From: Cryptococcus deneoformans JEC21
Lineage: Eukaryota; Basidiomycota; Tremellomycetes; Tremellales; Cryptococcaceae
DNA length: 50,000 nt
Assembly: GCF_000091045.1 (NCBI RefSeq)
Contig: NC_006680.1
Coordinates: 600,001 to 650,000, forward strand
Reading direction: 5' to 3'
The first letter of the stretch is position 1. Each line of letters begins with the position of its first letter. This document shows, in pieces, positions 11,713 through 23,973 of the stretch. The position numbers and the translations under genes are program-made. The notes below the pieces were generated by a model. The model was not told the origin of the DNA. It saw nothing but the letters and a program-made list of their open reading frames with translations, and did not search any database.

Positions 11713-13520
11713 ATGGTAGCCTCGCCTCCTACAGCAACGCCATCAACCGCGCTCTTGTCTCTTATCCACTCTCTCCGCGCCTTGCCTACTCGCCTCATCC
11801 AGTCCCCTCCGACCCAGCCACGTCGTGCATCTGTAGCTATCATCATACGCCTGAGACCTGCTGAAGAGCTGGTTTTTGAAGGACATGAGCCAGAAGGATG
11901 GACAGGAGATGTTGTTTCGAGGGAAGATTGGGGAGAAGGGCTTGAACTGGAAGATTTTATGAAGTTGTGTAAGTGATCATCGTGAGAGGCACGAATGAGT
12001 AACCATCTGACGCTATGGTACAGCCTGGGTGAATCACCCTAATACTGTTCCAGAGATTCTGTTCATTCGCCGTGCCTCTCCCTCTTCTTTACCTCCTCCC
12101 GGAGCCCATCACCGTTGGGCTTCTCATATCGCCTTCCCCGGCGGCCGTCAAGAACCAGACGATCAGTCGGCCTATTACACCGCATTGAGAGAGACATGGG
12201 AAGAGATTGGAATAGATTTGGCTGAGAAAGAATTCCTGAATGTAGGGCGGTTAGACGAGAGAGAGGTGACCACAAGCTTAGGGAAAAGGCTGTTGATGAT
12301 CCTCAGTCCCTTTGGTACGTTTGATGTGCTGCATCTAGAACAGGACTGATTAGGTGGACAGTATTCATCCAAACTACGCCAATAAGTCCGACTCCAGAGT
12401 TACAGGCGGTAAGTTCCTCAAATGCGTCTCCGATCATGTACTGACATCTGGAAAGGCCGAAATCTCGTCTGTCCACTGGGTGCCTCTTTCTCTACTTACG
12501 CCTCCCTTTTCACCTTCTCGTTGGTCGCACGTCGAAATTGATGTCAGCACTCGGTTGAGTCCCCGAAACAAATTTGTAAGATGGTGCTTGAGAAATCTCA
12601 TAGGCAAAATGAAGTAGGTTGTGTCTTTCCATATCACATGTTATAGCACTGATCAAAGCGTCAAAGATTTGGCTGTTTGCTTCTTCCTGATGAGCCGGCC
12701 GTAACAGCTGAAAATTTTGATCCCTTGGATTTTGATGAAACGTTGGAAGGAAGTGGTAGCTGGACCGATGCAGCGGATGGCAGTCGATTTTTGAGGCTTT
12801 GGGGCTTGACCTTGGGAATGACCCTGTAAGCTGATCCTGCTCTATATCATTCTGTAAATCACTGATAATCACTCTTTCCCTAGGGATCTTATCTCTCATC
12901 ATCCGTCTGCACCCTCCAAGCTATTAGCAGAAGGCCAGAACCTTTCAACCTCACAACCCAGTACTCCTGTTATGGAATACAAGCCTCAACTGGCCCCTCG
13001 CACTCCTGTGACCACTCACAGTACTTTTGAGGACCAGTGGGAGGCTGCGAGGAAAGCATTGGCGGAAGAAGAGAAGGACAGGGCAATTGAGAAAGCGGCG
13101 CAAGGTAGAAGACGAAGAGGTGTAGGACCTTATATGACGTTAGTTGTTCGAAGATGCCCAGTTTCCATCAGGCTGACAGAATAGTAGTGCGGTATTCCCG
13201 AGATTCACATATCCCGATGTCAATTTTTGGATATGGTGCGTAGCTTGGTCTGCTTGTCTAGCCTCCGCTCACTAGTATTCATCAGGGTCTTCTCTCGTCG
13301 GTACCGACAAGTGCTGAAATCCTGGGAATTGTCAGCCATTGGCCCCTCTCGTGCAGCCGACAGGCGTATCAATTGGTCTGGTCAGGCACTTGCTACCTTT
13401 TACACGGCAGTAAGACAAGCTTTGGTTGTGACTCTGATCATCCGAGCTCTAGGTCTCGGTGTTGGGCTGGCGGGTGTGGGTTACTTGGCGTTCAAGGTTA
13501 TGGGTGGTGGAGAGCTATAA
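11713..13520 (+). CDS. Nudix hydrolase, CoA-pyrophosphatase-like, with C-terminal membrane segment
   Basis: Eight exons (11713-11968, 12024-12314, 12362-12408, 12456-12613, 12667-12825, 12884-13138, 13188-13235, 13286-13520) give 482 residues. The Nudix box is complete: GGRQEPDDQSAYYTALRETWEEIGI matches GX5EX7REUXEEXGU, supplying the metal-binding glutamates. Just before it, LFIRRASPS and SHIAFPGG resemble the signature of CoA/acyl-CoA diphosphatases (yeast Pcd1, NUDT7/8), but the usual H-G-Q residues are changed. The protein is roughly twice the family length. The extra C-terminal half has a charged helical stretch (DQWEAARKALAEEEKDRAIEKA is one block of it), aromatic FPRFTYPDVNFWIW, and a final hydrophobic glycine-rich segment (LGLGVGLAGVGYLAF) that should anchor it in a membrane. 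Substrate is uncertain; the Nudix fold is certain. Confidence 0.87.
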
Positions 13521-14038
13521 AAGCAAAAGCTGCATGTATTCTGCTGTAGCTGTTGACTGGATAGATAACTTTGAGTGTATTAGCCTGAGGCCTGAGATGA
13601 TGGTTGTAGGATATTCATATGCCTCTTAGCTATGTATGTGGTTCATTGTCATGGATATGTCACGCGCTCTACGTAGGATCTGAGATCTGGTGCGGAAGTT
13701 ATCGGAGAGAAGTGACAAAGGTCAGATAGGGACGAGAGGAAGTTAGAATTTAGATGAAATTGCCGAAAGTTAGTTCGATGGAGATGGCCATCGGGAAGCA
13801 AACGAAAAATATGAATATTCCAGAAATATGTAAAATATAAGCCTCGGAAAGACCGTGTGGCGTAAATAGATAAGGACAGGGATGTTGAAAGAGATCTCCG
13901 AGGCAGAAGTGATAATTCGGAATTGATTCTCTGACTGTTTGGTCACATGAACCGATAACTGATACCCACCGATTTCTATATATATGCGTTCTTTCATCAG
14001 TACTGGAAACGCGTTCCCGCAACCACAAACCACGAACA
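13521..14038. other. Intergenic spacer upstream of the PLP enzyme gene
   Basis: About 520 bp. The left part is the probable 3' region of the Nudix gene and the right part the promoter and leader of the next gene. I see no supported exon or RNA gene. A short AT run (TATATATA near 13978-13985) lies 55-60 bases before the chosen start codon and could serve the core promoter. Confidence 0.45.
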
Positions 14039-16364
14039 ATGCCAGTTCCAGACAACACATCCCCTCGCTACTCTCTCCAGCCGCCTTGCGGCCTCCCGGC
14101 ACCCTTTCGCTTGCCCCTCCGTCAACTGGAAGACAATGGAGCTAACCAAGTTGGCGATATCGGCAGTGTCAGGAGGTCAACAGCTACGGACAATGACGGG
14201 AGCGGCGATACTCTGATGTCCTGCTTTGGTACTTTGACCATCCCATCACTTCCGCTCAAAGATGAGAGCGCAGAGGTCGTTGGCTCTGCGCACGACAACC
14301 ATACAGGCGTTCAAACAAAGTGCTACCCTGGGCCGAAATTGAGTGACAGAGCGACCCAAGGTCCTGATGCGGGTCCTCTGATTGACCGGTTCAGCTGCTT
14401 GTTCCAAGACCGTGAGTTGCATGTGGTCATAGCCGGCGTCTTTGGCCGCCTTTATTCGGCAGCTGACGGCACGGCGACTTGCAGAGTACGACTGCAGGTT
14501 TAACCCGAAAGGTATCGTTTCTTTGGGTGTGGCCGAGAACTTTTTGATGCAACAACAATGCATGGAGGTCCGTGCGAACTTCCTCTTCTTAATCCATCAT
14601 CTCATCAGTCACCCACGGTCGTTTTAACCCACGTATGACTGACTTTCTGTGTGCCTTTCTAGCTTTTTTCTTCCGCACTTCACAGTAACATAACTCCCCT
14701 AGATCTATCTTATGGGGATTCACTATGGGGTAGTCGAAGGATTAATAAAGCTTTGAGTGCGTTCTTCAACGAATGGTTCAATCCGGCCGAAAAGGTTTTG
14801 CCAGAGCAAATCATCACAGGTGAGTATTGGCCACACCACATGTCCAAATATCAAACCGTCACTGACAGAGTTATTATTTTCAAGGTGTGGGCTGCTCTGC
14901 GGTCCTTGACCAGCTCTTCTACACTATTTTGGACGAAAATGAAGCTGTTCTCCTCGCAGCTCCGTAGTGAGTTTTGATCTTTCAATATGTGGTCGTCCTT
15001 TCACTGAATTCTTGTCTCAGCTACACTGGCTTCGATAGAGATCTTATAAGCCGAGGACGAGTTAAGCTTATCCCAGTTCATCTCTCTCCAGAACGAGCTT
15101 TCGGCCCCGAAAGCTTGGAGTTGTTTGAAGAAGTGTACGATAAGATTACGGCACAAGGTATCACCGTACGCGCTGTGGTGAGTCATCTATTTCATCACAC
15201 TGTTTCTATCAACACTGATATGTGGCTTCTTTGTTCAGATCGTCTGTAACCCACAGAACCCTCTCGGACGCACATACCCTCGAGAAACGCTACTTGCCTA
15301 TGCAAAGTTTTGTCAAAACAACGACCTTCATTTGGTGTCAGATGAAATCTACGCCCTCAGCGTTTACAATAACAAGGGTGAGAAACCTATTCGGCCATCG
15401 TTGTCGGATTGAAGATGACTGACCAAGCCCATTGATTAGATTTCCCCGAAGCGCTTCCCTTTACAAGCATGCTTTCACTCAATGTGCAAGAGGAACTCGG
15501 GATAAATTTTGATAAATCTAGGCTTCATGGTGGGTACTCATTTTTATCTATTTCTTGCCTCGCTCAACTGATTTTCGATTTACAGTGGTCTATGGAATGA
15601 GCAAAGAGTATTATGCGTTCGCTGAAGTACCTTGAGGATGTGCTAATACGATGGTAGCTTTTGCGCGAACGGTCTTCGCGTTGGTTCTCTGGTATCACAA
15701 CACAACCCTTTCCTTCTCCGCTCAATGGCAAACACCTCAATGCTTATGAAATGTGAGTATTGATATGGAATAGTGGATTAAGAATTGAAATTAACGGTCT
15801 GAGCAGTATCCTCCCCAGCAGATGTCATCTGGTCAAGCTTATTGCATGATAAGATAGCACTCAAGAAGTTTATAACGACCAACCGCCAACTTCTTGGAGA
15901 AGCTCAGGCATTCATTAGGAAGTGGTTTGAAGATAGGGGCGTACCGGTAGCCGACCACAATGCGTGAGTATCACTGACGTTGGTATAAACCCATGATGCT
16001 ATGAGCTGACAATGGTCAGAGGGAACTTTGTGTGGGTGAATCTAGGAGCCGCCTTGGAGTTTGACGATGTTACGACAGAGAAGCAAATCTTCCAAAAACT
16101 TCTTGATGGAGGTGTCTATATTGTATGTTGCCTTATCTCCCTTGTGAAGATTCTATCCAACTGAATGGCTTGGCTTTAGGCTCCCGGATCGGCTTACCAT
16201 TACCATATTCCTGGGTGGTATCGCGTTACGTTCAGCGTCGCTCGCGATAATCTTCTCGTAAGTTATCCATCGTGAACAAGTACTGGCAAGTCTAAGTTGA
16301 GACTTTTCAGGTTGGATTGGGTAGAATTGAGAAGCTTTTAGGCCTCAGATTGGTCAAATCTTGA
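14039..16364 (+). CDS. ACC-synthase-like PLP-dependent aminotransferase (fold type I)
   Basis: Thirteen exons (14039-14411, 14485-14567, 14663-14819, 14885-14966, 15021-15177, 15239-15377, 15440-15529, 15586-15607, 15658-15752, 15807-15963, 16020-16122, 16180-16257, 16311-16364) keep phase to 529 residues. The catalytic body reads as a 1-aminocyclopropane-1-carboxylate-synthase-like enzyme: NPKGIVSLGVAEN, DLSYGDSLWGSRRINKAL, AAPYYTGFDRDL, VIVCNPQNPLGR, SDEIYAL, and MSKDFCANGLRVGSL with the PLP lysine at residue 367. Fungal members of this family often lack ACC synthase activity and act as other C-S lyases or aminotransferases, so the reaction is not assignable. The first 105 or so residues show no resemblance I recognise; the family start normally lies near LSDRATQGPDAGPLIDR. 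The upstream ATG is used because the frame is open to it. Exon 8 has only 22 nt and the exon 2 donor is GTCCGT. Confidence 0.85.
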
Positions 16365-16661
16365 TGCTGAAGAACAAGCTTTCCCTCGGGCGTTGACCGA
16401 TTTATAAGAAGATGGTTTGGAGGAAGATGGCCCGGAGCAGGAATCAGATATTCGGGTATACGTATAAACATAATATCAATGTTGTACCAACATGTCACTA
16501 ATCATCATATGTACTCTCTATGTAATTGTAATTCTCTATGTCTCGCTTTAAAATGAATGTCTGTAAAAAGACAAAATACTGTACTGGTACAACTCTATAA
16601 TTAGATAAGTGAGCAGTGAGACTGAATAAATGGGACATGGAGTTTGACCTCGTTTAATCTT
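16365..16661. other. Convergent 3' spacer
   Basis: About 300 bp between the stop codons of two convergent genes. AT-rich, with an AATAAA on the plus strand near 16625 that is close to the opposite gene's stop codon. The two 3' untranslated regions probably overlap. No gene seen. Confidence 0.4.
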
Positions 16662-19600
16662 TTAAGAAATGATACTACTCCTTCTAGACCACCAATGCTT
16701 CTTTTTGTTCAATGTACCATTCTCTGAAAAACCTGATCCTTGCTCCTGGACTTTCTTCAGTTTCCTTCCTTCGACCTTGCTCCCGGCAACGGCCTTTCCC
16801 CACATGCCTCCTCGACCTAGGGCTGTACCACTCGCAGCAGTGATGTTACTCCCTGATTGCTTGTTGTTGATCACTTCAGCAAATTTGATATCGCTTGATA
16901 GCTCATGGAAAATGGGTGCATGGTGAGAGGGAGATTGAAGTTGCAGTTGCTCATTAATATTCCCGGGATCAGCAACTTGAGGAACAGTGGGAGAAGCAGG
17001 CGCGACTGCCCAATTCTCAGGAGCAGCATACGCATGAACGGAAGGGTGCTCCATAGTAGCTTTAACCTCTCGCTGCCTCAAGGTCGAATAAGGGTCCAGG
17101 GGGTGTCCATAAAAGGAATTTTGTTGGTGGATTGCATCATAGTGGATGCCGGGATAGGAGGAAGCAATGGCAGGTGATGGTTCAACCATCTCACTACCAG
17201 AACCGGTGGTAGCATTGGCGCTCAATCCGTTGGTAACAGCTGTCGTCTGTCTGTCATCAGGGACCTCTTGCCCCTTTTGGGCACCTTGCCCTTTTTCCAT
17301 AACTTCCGCAAGATGATCGATCGCATTTCTCCAAGTTTCTTCAGCCTTGTGCACATTCATCAAGCCAAGGGCTCCCAATTCGTGTAGTTCGCTCAGCATA
17401 CTGGTCGGAAGAGACACTCCTCTACGTTTCCTATCTTGTGATGGGTCATTTCCGTAAGGTCGTGTGGAAAGACCGGCTGCACGCATGTGATCATCGCGAA
17501 CTTCTTTGGTTGTTGGCTTCCCATGAGAGTAAACCGAAGTAGATCTTCTGTGGCCGTCAAACATTAAAGGCGTCCCACTACGGTGCAGACCTTCCAAATT
17601 GTTATCTCTTTCTCGGCTAGTTGTATCTTCGTTCTCTACCTTCCCAGCTAATCTCATCAACACATTTCCCCACTCCAAACTCTCTTCGGCCATCTTATGC
17701 ATAGCTTCGCCCGTGTCCTTGATCGTGGATGAATATTTGAGTAGGGCCTTTGCGTGGGCAGAAAGTAGGTGGCTTGCAATGGCGAGAATGATGCTGTCCT
17801 GGGCAAAAGTGGGAGAGCCGGAGGAAGAAGCGGGGATAGGGATTTGAGGCTGGACAGAAGCCAGAGTCTGAAACGCTGGGGTTTCCGAAGAAGGATGGGG
17901 CGAGAGAGCTGGGGACGGTGGCAGGGAAGTTGGAATGCTTTCGTCAAACATACCCGGCGTAGTGTGAGTAGCTGAATGACGTCGGTCGGGGCTGGTTGTG
18001 ACAAGGACATGCTGCAGGGAGAAAGATCTATCATAGCCATTCACAGTGGATGAGTGACTGGAAGACGATGCATGATGTGCAACAGATGGCGAAAAGGAAG
18101 CATCGTGGCTTGACCCCAACACGTCATCAGTCGTCAGTGTCTGTGGGGATGGCCCATTGGCCGTCGCATCACCCTCAGGCTGGCTCTCAACAGGGCCCTC
18201 AGGTCCAAGCGGCGTGCGAAATAATACTTCTTCAGCCTTCTCCTGACCGTTATCCTTGTATCTGTCGTCCTGTTCCTCCACATGATTCTCCACGTAAAGG
18301 ATCCTTCTTACGCCATCCGACTGAGTATGCGGAGAGCCCGCTCGCTCAGGAATGCTCTTGAAACCAGTAGAACTGAAAGCATGAGCTTGCTCGTGCTCCT
18401 GAGCGTCATAGTCTTCTGAACCGTCGTCCCTTATTCCAAAGATACCAGAGGTTCGAAAGACTTGAACAGGTTTGGTAATCTCTTCAGTAGGCTCTTCTGG
18501 CCTGAGCTCCCCCAGCAATGTGAGCGGTGACCTCGAACCAGGAGACTGGCATGGTGTGGAGCCCTGGGAAGATTTCGCACTCGAATTTCCCTGCTTTTGA
18601 ACTCTTTTGGACAGCCTTCGGATAGCAAGTCGTTCTTTCATGGAACTTCTGGAGTCTGGCGAGTTGTCCGAATTATTGCTACCAAAAATAGAGGAAAGAA
18701 TGCTCGAGACTCTAGTGAGAGTAACGATGTTCTTAGTATCCCCAGAAGTCTTGATGCTAGATGAACGGGAGGGATATGACTGAGCTGAGCCAGGTGTCGA
18801 GCTGGGACAGGCGGGGTGCAAAATATCCTTTTCCGGGACCAGCAAAGAATCGAAAGGCTATTTCTCCGTCAAACTCAATCATACCACACCAACCACCAAT
18901 GAACTCACTTGAGCATCGGAATGCTTATTCTGATCTTGTTCGGATACATTTGATGTAACAGTCACCACAGTTGGGATCCCTTTCTGACTTGGTGCGCCAT
19001 TATAACTTGCCATCTTTTGTGGGGTAGGACGATGAACGTGGAAGCTATGCGGACGACGTTTGATGAGACTGTGGCGGCGCCTAGTGGGTAATACATCCTC
19101 CTTAACCAATTTGGTGTCGAACTTCATATCGTCGGTAAGGATAGGTATATTGTGCAAAGTCGGATGGAGAACTCCAGGAGAGGCTGCAGCAGACCTATGA
19201 GAGTTGGTATCCTGATATCGCTGTCAGCCCAACCGCAGGATAATGAAGTGATGGCTAACCAAAGAAGATCTGCTCGCATGTGAATGTGGCCTTGAATTAG
19301 GGGGGCTGACAAAATAAGAGCGGTTAGATGTATTAATGGTCCGCTGCCTCGCAGCCTTTTCATTGGTATCGACGTAGGGCGCATTAACGGTAAGATCTAT
19401 ACCTGAAGTGGGATTAGACTGCCCTTGTGCTTGCTGGTCACCAAATTTGACCTTCATTTTTTTGTCCTTAAGCATCTTCTCAATCTGCTTATCTCTCATT
19501 TCCTTGACTTTTGTGGCTTTTTCCGTACTTTCCTTTTCTTTAATCTCCTGCTCCCCGAGGGCCTTGGCTTGCTTGCTGTGAGGGTAGTACCTCTCGAGGT

Positions 19601-20114
19601 ATCTCCGCCTGGCCTCGTCGCTGATGACACCATAAGGCGATGGGCTAGATGGTGGAGCGATGCTTTTGACGAGTTTTGGTTTACTAGAATAGACTGAACG
19701 AGGGGGAGGAAGGAGACCTCCAGGAGAAGAGGCTTTGAGGGAAGAAAACGTGGTACAGGAAGCAGTGGTAGGACTGATAACGTCACCAAGAAGCTTTCGA
19801 ATGGGTATAAAAGAGCGTTGATTGCTTGATGGAGAAGCAGGTTGGGGGATCTGACTGCGGGATTCAGTTAAATGAGAGCAAACGCTCACTGCTGAGGATT
19901 GCACACTGCCATCGACTTGCGGAAACGACTTGGGAGGCCGAGATTGCCGTACGATATCTTCCGAGTCTTTGTTCACAGTACTTTTATTCCTGCTTCCATC
20001 TTGCTCGGCACCTGCATCACCAGGGGGAAGAGCAAGGGTGTGAAAAGAGTTTGGGGCGGTGAGCTCTGTGATGGACGACAGCATGCGAGCAGGAGCGTCT
20101 GACAAAGTGGCCAT
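16662..20114 (-). CDS. Large unrecognised, mostly disordered protein
   Basis: Three exons (20114-19260, 19211-18909, 18857-16662) join in phase to 1117 residues. I recognise no family. The sequence is rich in Ser, Pro, Gln and Thr with many short charged patches, which suggests intrinsic disorder. Three parts look ordered: a strongly charged helix around residues 200-245 (EARRRYLERYYP then EKESTEKATKVKEM and KMLKDKKMK), likely coiled coil; a helical block ILAIASHLLSAHAKALLKY followed by DTGEAMHKMAEESLEWGNVLMRLA pieces; and LHELGALGLMNVHKAEETWRNAI. The C-terminus is basic (KKKHWWSRRSS). The helical blocks resemble protein-interaction segments. An alternative start at 20198 would add 28 residues; 20114 is preferred for its better context (ATCATGGCC) after a pyrimidine tract. 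A conserved-fungal hypothetical protein is the safest description. Confidence 0.75.
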
Positions 20115-21187
20115 GATGGCAAGTAAAAGAAAGAGAAGAAGAGGTTGGTAGGAAGGAAGGAACTGAAATCGGTTCAAAGCGGTATCTGGGGCTTCCATGG
20201 TTATTATAGGAGACGGGGAGGAAGGAAGAGCGGTTGACTCACCTAAGGACTGCGAGATAAGGAAGGCGAGGGAGAAAGAGAGGAGTTGGTTCAACAGCAC
20301 GCCACCTGTGGGCCGCTCAGGCGCGCTGATTTGAGCTAAGCGATAAGCGTAGGGAAACCTTGCTTGCGGTGATTGATGTCTACTAAAAGGATGATCGCGT
20401 CTTGGGCCGAGACACGGCCAGGTCAGCAAATCTGAAGAGGGCGCACCCTACAAAAAAGTAATGACGCTTTGGAAATAATATCGCAATGACCTCTTACTTA
20501 TAAGCGAATCTTCTTTGGGGTCTGAAATGCCTTCGATTTCTCTCAGACTGAGGTAGTCTTCGATGGCAGGAGAGGTGGTAAGAAGGTGGGAATAAGAAGG
20601 ATGAGGTATGAAGTGGACACTCGTGGCCCGTAGCGGGCAGCGAGGAAGGAAGAAAGGATGAAGCGTCTGCATGACCTTACAGGGCCGAGCTGAGGAGCGA
20701 GAAGGTAGGTCAAGGCGACATTAATCCTTAGAGTAAATTGATGCAAGTGACGAACCGGGGGACGTGCACCGTATCTCGCCATTTTCACCTTACGAGTACG
20801 GACGCGTCAGGATTGATTCCCTTCGGCTCTCGTAGTGATCACGCATCTTTTCCATTGTAGGCCTCTTGAAAAGTATGCTGCAAGTGGCTGCAGTCGATAA
20901 CGTGAGCGTCGATCCAAGGATACTATTAGTAGCTTACCATTACAATGACTACATCAGGCAAAAGGATCAGAAATATATTTCCTGCGTAGTGGTGGTTATT
21001 CGTCAGCAAACTCCGTTCCCCAGTTAGGATCCGCTTGCCTACTTCCACCTCCAAGCTCCTACTCCGACGGAAACAAAAAAGACAAGAACAAAGCAGCCAC
21101 ATGGCTGAATGATGAGATATGATAGATGCATTGCACTGCTTGTTGCTTGATTTGTACTGGCACAACATTTCTTCTACTTCTCTTCTC
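20115..21187 (-). other. Leader/spacer upstream of the large disordered protein, with possible small exons
   Basis: About 1.07 kb between the start of the disordered-protein gene and the 3' end of MDV1. Near the right-hand gene it is CT-rich on the minus strand, like a fungal 5' leader, and has GTGAGT at a suitable place (about 20243 reading down) for a leader intron. A start codon in good context at 20782 (AAAATGGCG) opens a frame beginning MARYGARPPVRHLHQ and hydrophobic after it, ending at 20543 or at a GTAAGG donor at 20680. This could be an unrecognised small gene, a leader exon or noise. No family match known to me. Confidence 0.3.
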
Positions 21188-23726
21188 CTACATAGCCCAC
21201 ACCTTGGCGCATCCGTCTCTTCCCCCAGACACCAAGTACTTGTCGATGAACCTCATTTTTTCCGCTGGCTTGGTATGGCCGTTGACTACCAACCGCGAGT
21301 GGGCGTGAGTCGTGCGGTTGTACACCTCCACGCCATTTTCTCCAGTGCACGCCACCACTTTGCGGCTATCGAATTGAAGTGCTGTAACCGGGTATTCGTA
21401 TTTGTGGACTTCCGAAACGGAACCCATGCGGAGATCCCATATCTAAATGACATGAGCAAACGACCCCTTCCTATTTAGTAAAAGGTTTTACTTACTCTGA
21501 CAGTTCGGTCCAAACTTCCCGTGACAATGTATTGCTCGTCAAACTGCAAGCATGTGACTGGAGCAGTATGTCCAATTAGAGTCCTATGTGCTTGTCCCGT
21601 CCTCATATCCCACATTCTCACGCCGCCATCCCCGCTTCCACTGGCCAAAGCGTAACCCCAGAACTGCACGCCTCCTACAAAGTCTTGATACATTTCCCAC
21701 GTCCCATCGGCATAAGGTGGAGTTGGGACAGCGAAATTTTGGCCCGTCGCGGCGCCGAGGAGGGCAGCTCCCGACATGCCGACCAAGGAAGCACCGGGCG
21801 AGGGAAGAATGTCTTCGTACGTGTTGGAACCAAATGATGTTGACGAACGGTGGGAAAGACGCGGGGGTCGTTGAGGAGGTACAGACGACGGCGGAGGAGG
21901 AGGATTGGAGATCGCCCACAGAATGTCCATAGTCAGAACACATTGCCCAGTAGCAACGTCCCATTGTCGGATCGTCTTATCTGAAGAGCCAGTGACCAAG
22001 CATCCATCTTCGTAATACAGTGATGTGACGCTCTTGCTGTGACCCTCCAAGGTTCTCACGCATGGGCTACCATCTCCAGGTTGTGGATCCTGAAGAGTGC
22101 CATCAGGCAGTTCATCGTCTTGCTCCGCATGTTCTCCATCTTCTTCATGCGCTCTTTGCTCGGCTATTCTCTCGAGAGGATCCTGTCGAGCAAGCTCTGC
22201 GAGCTGAGTATGGAGACGCTCTTCGTAATCTTCAACCATGCGCAGATCCCACAGACGAACGTTGCCATCGGCGCCGCCGGTCAGACATAAAGTATCTTCG
22301 ACCTGCAAGGCTTTGACAGTCCCTGAATTACTGTCAACCACTGGCCCATCACATAAGATCTTGACTCACCTCTATGTCCTCGCAACTGTCCAATCTCCTC
22401 ACCATCACACAGGTCCCAAACCTTGACAACGTCGTCTTGTCCGGCAGTAACAAGCATTCCGTATGGTTCGTCAAAGTCCAGTGCGGTGATAGGTGCGGTG
22501 TGTCCATTTAAGGTCTGTTTCTCACATCAGATATGATTGTCCTCCATTCCGATAATCGTACTTACCATGAAAGCCACGCCAGATGGCAGCTCGTCATGTT
22601 CTGATGGCAGGAACGCCGGACCCTTTCTTCTCCTTGAGCTCTTGTTACTGATGCCAGCACCACTAGAGCTAAGAGGTAATGACTTTGCGCCCGCTGCTGC
22701 TTTGATGGCCGGTGAGGCCATGAGCTCCTGCACACCCTCTAATTCATCATCTAATTCCAAATCTTCTTCTTGAAGATGAAGAAGGGATGCCTCAAGGTGA
22801 CGGCGGATATCTTCCAACGCGTCAATCTTAGCTCCCACTTCAGCAATTTCAGATTGTATCAAGGACTAGATAGATGTAAGTGTCGACAACCACCAAAATA
22901 AAATCACGTTTTGACGCACCTGCCTAACATGCAGATTCTCCTTATCCTGGCCAATCTCGTCTGCTTGTTTGGCCAGATCTTCTAACCTCAGCTTGCCTTC
23001 CAAATGTCTTCCTTCCGTGAATCTCCTGCTCTCCCTCTTCTTTCGTCTCTTCTTCACCGCATGCCGGCCCACACCGAGCTCCCCATCCTCTTCATCTTCT
23101 CCCTTTTCCGTTAATAATCCTCTTGCTCGATCCCCGAGTTTCTTCAACCCAATCTTCCCTCCCAAATCTTCATCCACAATTCCACCTCTCACCATCCTTC
23201 TCCGCTGCTTCGCCAGCTCTGAAGAGGGTATCGTGGCCTTGAAGCCTCTTATTAGGCTGGGTGAGTTTTGGCCATTTTGAGGATGCGAGACATCGCCAAG
23301 CGAAAGCGAAGCAAGATTGTCTACTGCCTCCAAAATAGCAAGAGAAGAGGCAGTTGGCCGGGAAGACTTGTTGAAAGGAAGGTTGGTTGGGAGGCGCAAC
23401 AGTGGGTATGGTGCACCGGGATGTGAGGACTTTGAAAGCGATTGTTGGCTAGATGAGGCGGCATTCAGAAATCGCGGTTGCATCAAAGATGGGGCGACTA
23501 CGTGTCCAGATTAGCGATGTCTGTATATCTAAAGAAATTACCATGGATGTTACCTACGGTCTGACAAAATCCTAGCACTCTCTGATCTTCTGTGATCTCC
23601 TTGAAAGGGACCGATTAGGACCTCTTTGGCGATAGAGAGCGTGCCATTTAAAGATGAGAAGTATGGAGATGAAATTGGGTCCAGCGCTGAGCGTAGAGGC
23701 TTGTCGTGATCATGGTGGTTGGCCAT
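21188..23726 (-). CDS. MDV1: Mitochondrial division protein 1 (WD40 adaptor for dynamin)
   Basis: Six exons (23726-23558, 23497-22920, 22865-22566, 22514-22370, 22322-21496, 21442-21188) encode 757 residues. Order: a polar N-terminal region, a coiled coil near residues 250-300 (SLIQSEIAEVGAKIDALEDI, then LHLQEEDLELDDELEG), and a WD40 propeller from about 350 to the end (TLNGHTAPITALDFD, VWDLCDGEEIGQLRGH, RTLEGHSKSVTSLYYED, RTLIGHTAPVTCLQFD, IWDLRMGS, KYLVSGGRDGCAKVWAM). Mdv1/Caf4 links Fis1 on the outer mitochondrial membrane to the dynamin Dnm1 during fission; the coiled coil mediates dimerisation. The propeller is interrupted by two long insertions, one acidic (EEDGEHAEQDDELPDG) and one proline/serine-rich. 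It shares a 247-bp divergent promoter with KTI12. Confidence 0.92.
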
Positions 23727-23973
23727 GGGTATTCCTGCAACGTGTAGGCTTATTGCCGGATTTAAAAAAGTAAAACGAATGAGAAGAAGAGAAAGTAAAG
23801 AGAAGCCGGGAAGAATGAGGTCAGCGGCGGTAACGGCGGCAGCGAGAAAACGCTTTGAGGCGAAGAGAAGCGTCTTTTTTATGGTCTTCTCGACGTGTCG
23901 TATATTCTAAAGACCTCTACGTAATCGTAATAACTCCCGAGCCATTGATTTTCAGGTGGCCAAGTACCCTTAA
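23727..23973. promoter_or_regulatory. Divergent promoter MDV1/KTI12
   Basis: A 247-bp spacer separates two start codons facing away from each other, so it must hold both core promoters. The middle is purine-rich on the plus strand (around 23770-23880). I see no motif I would name with confidence. Confidence 0.5.
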
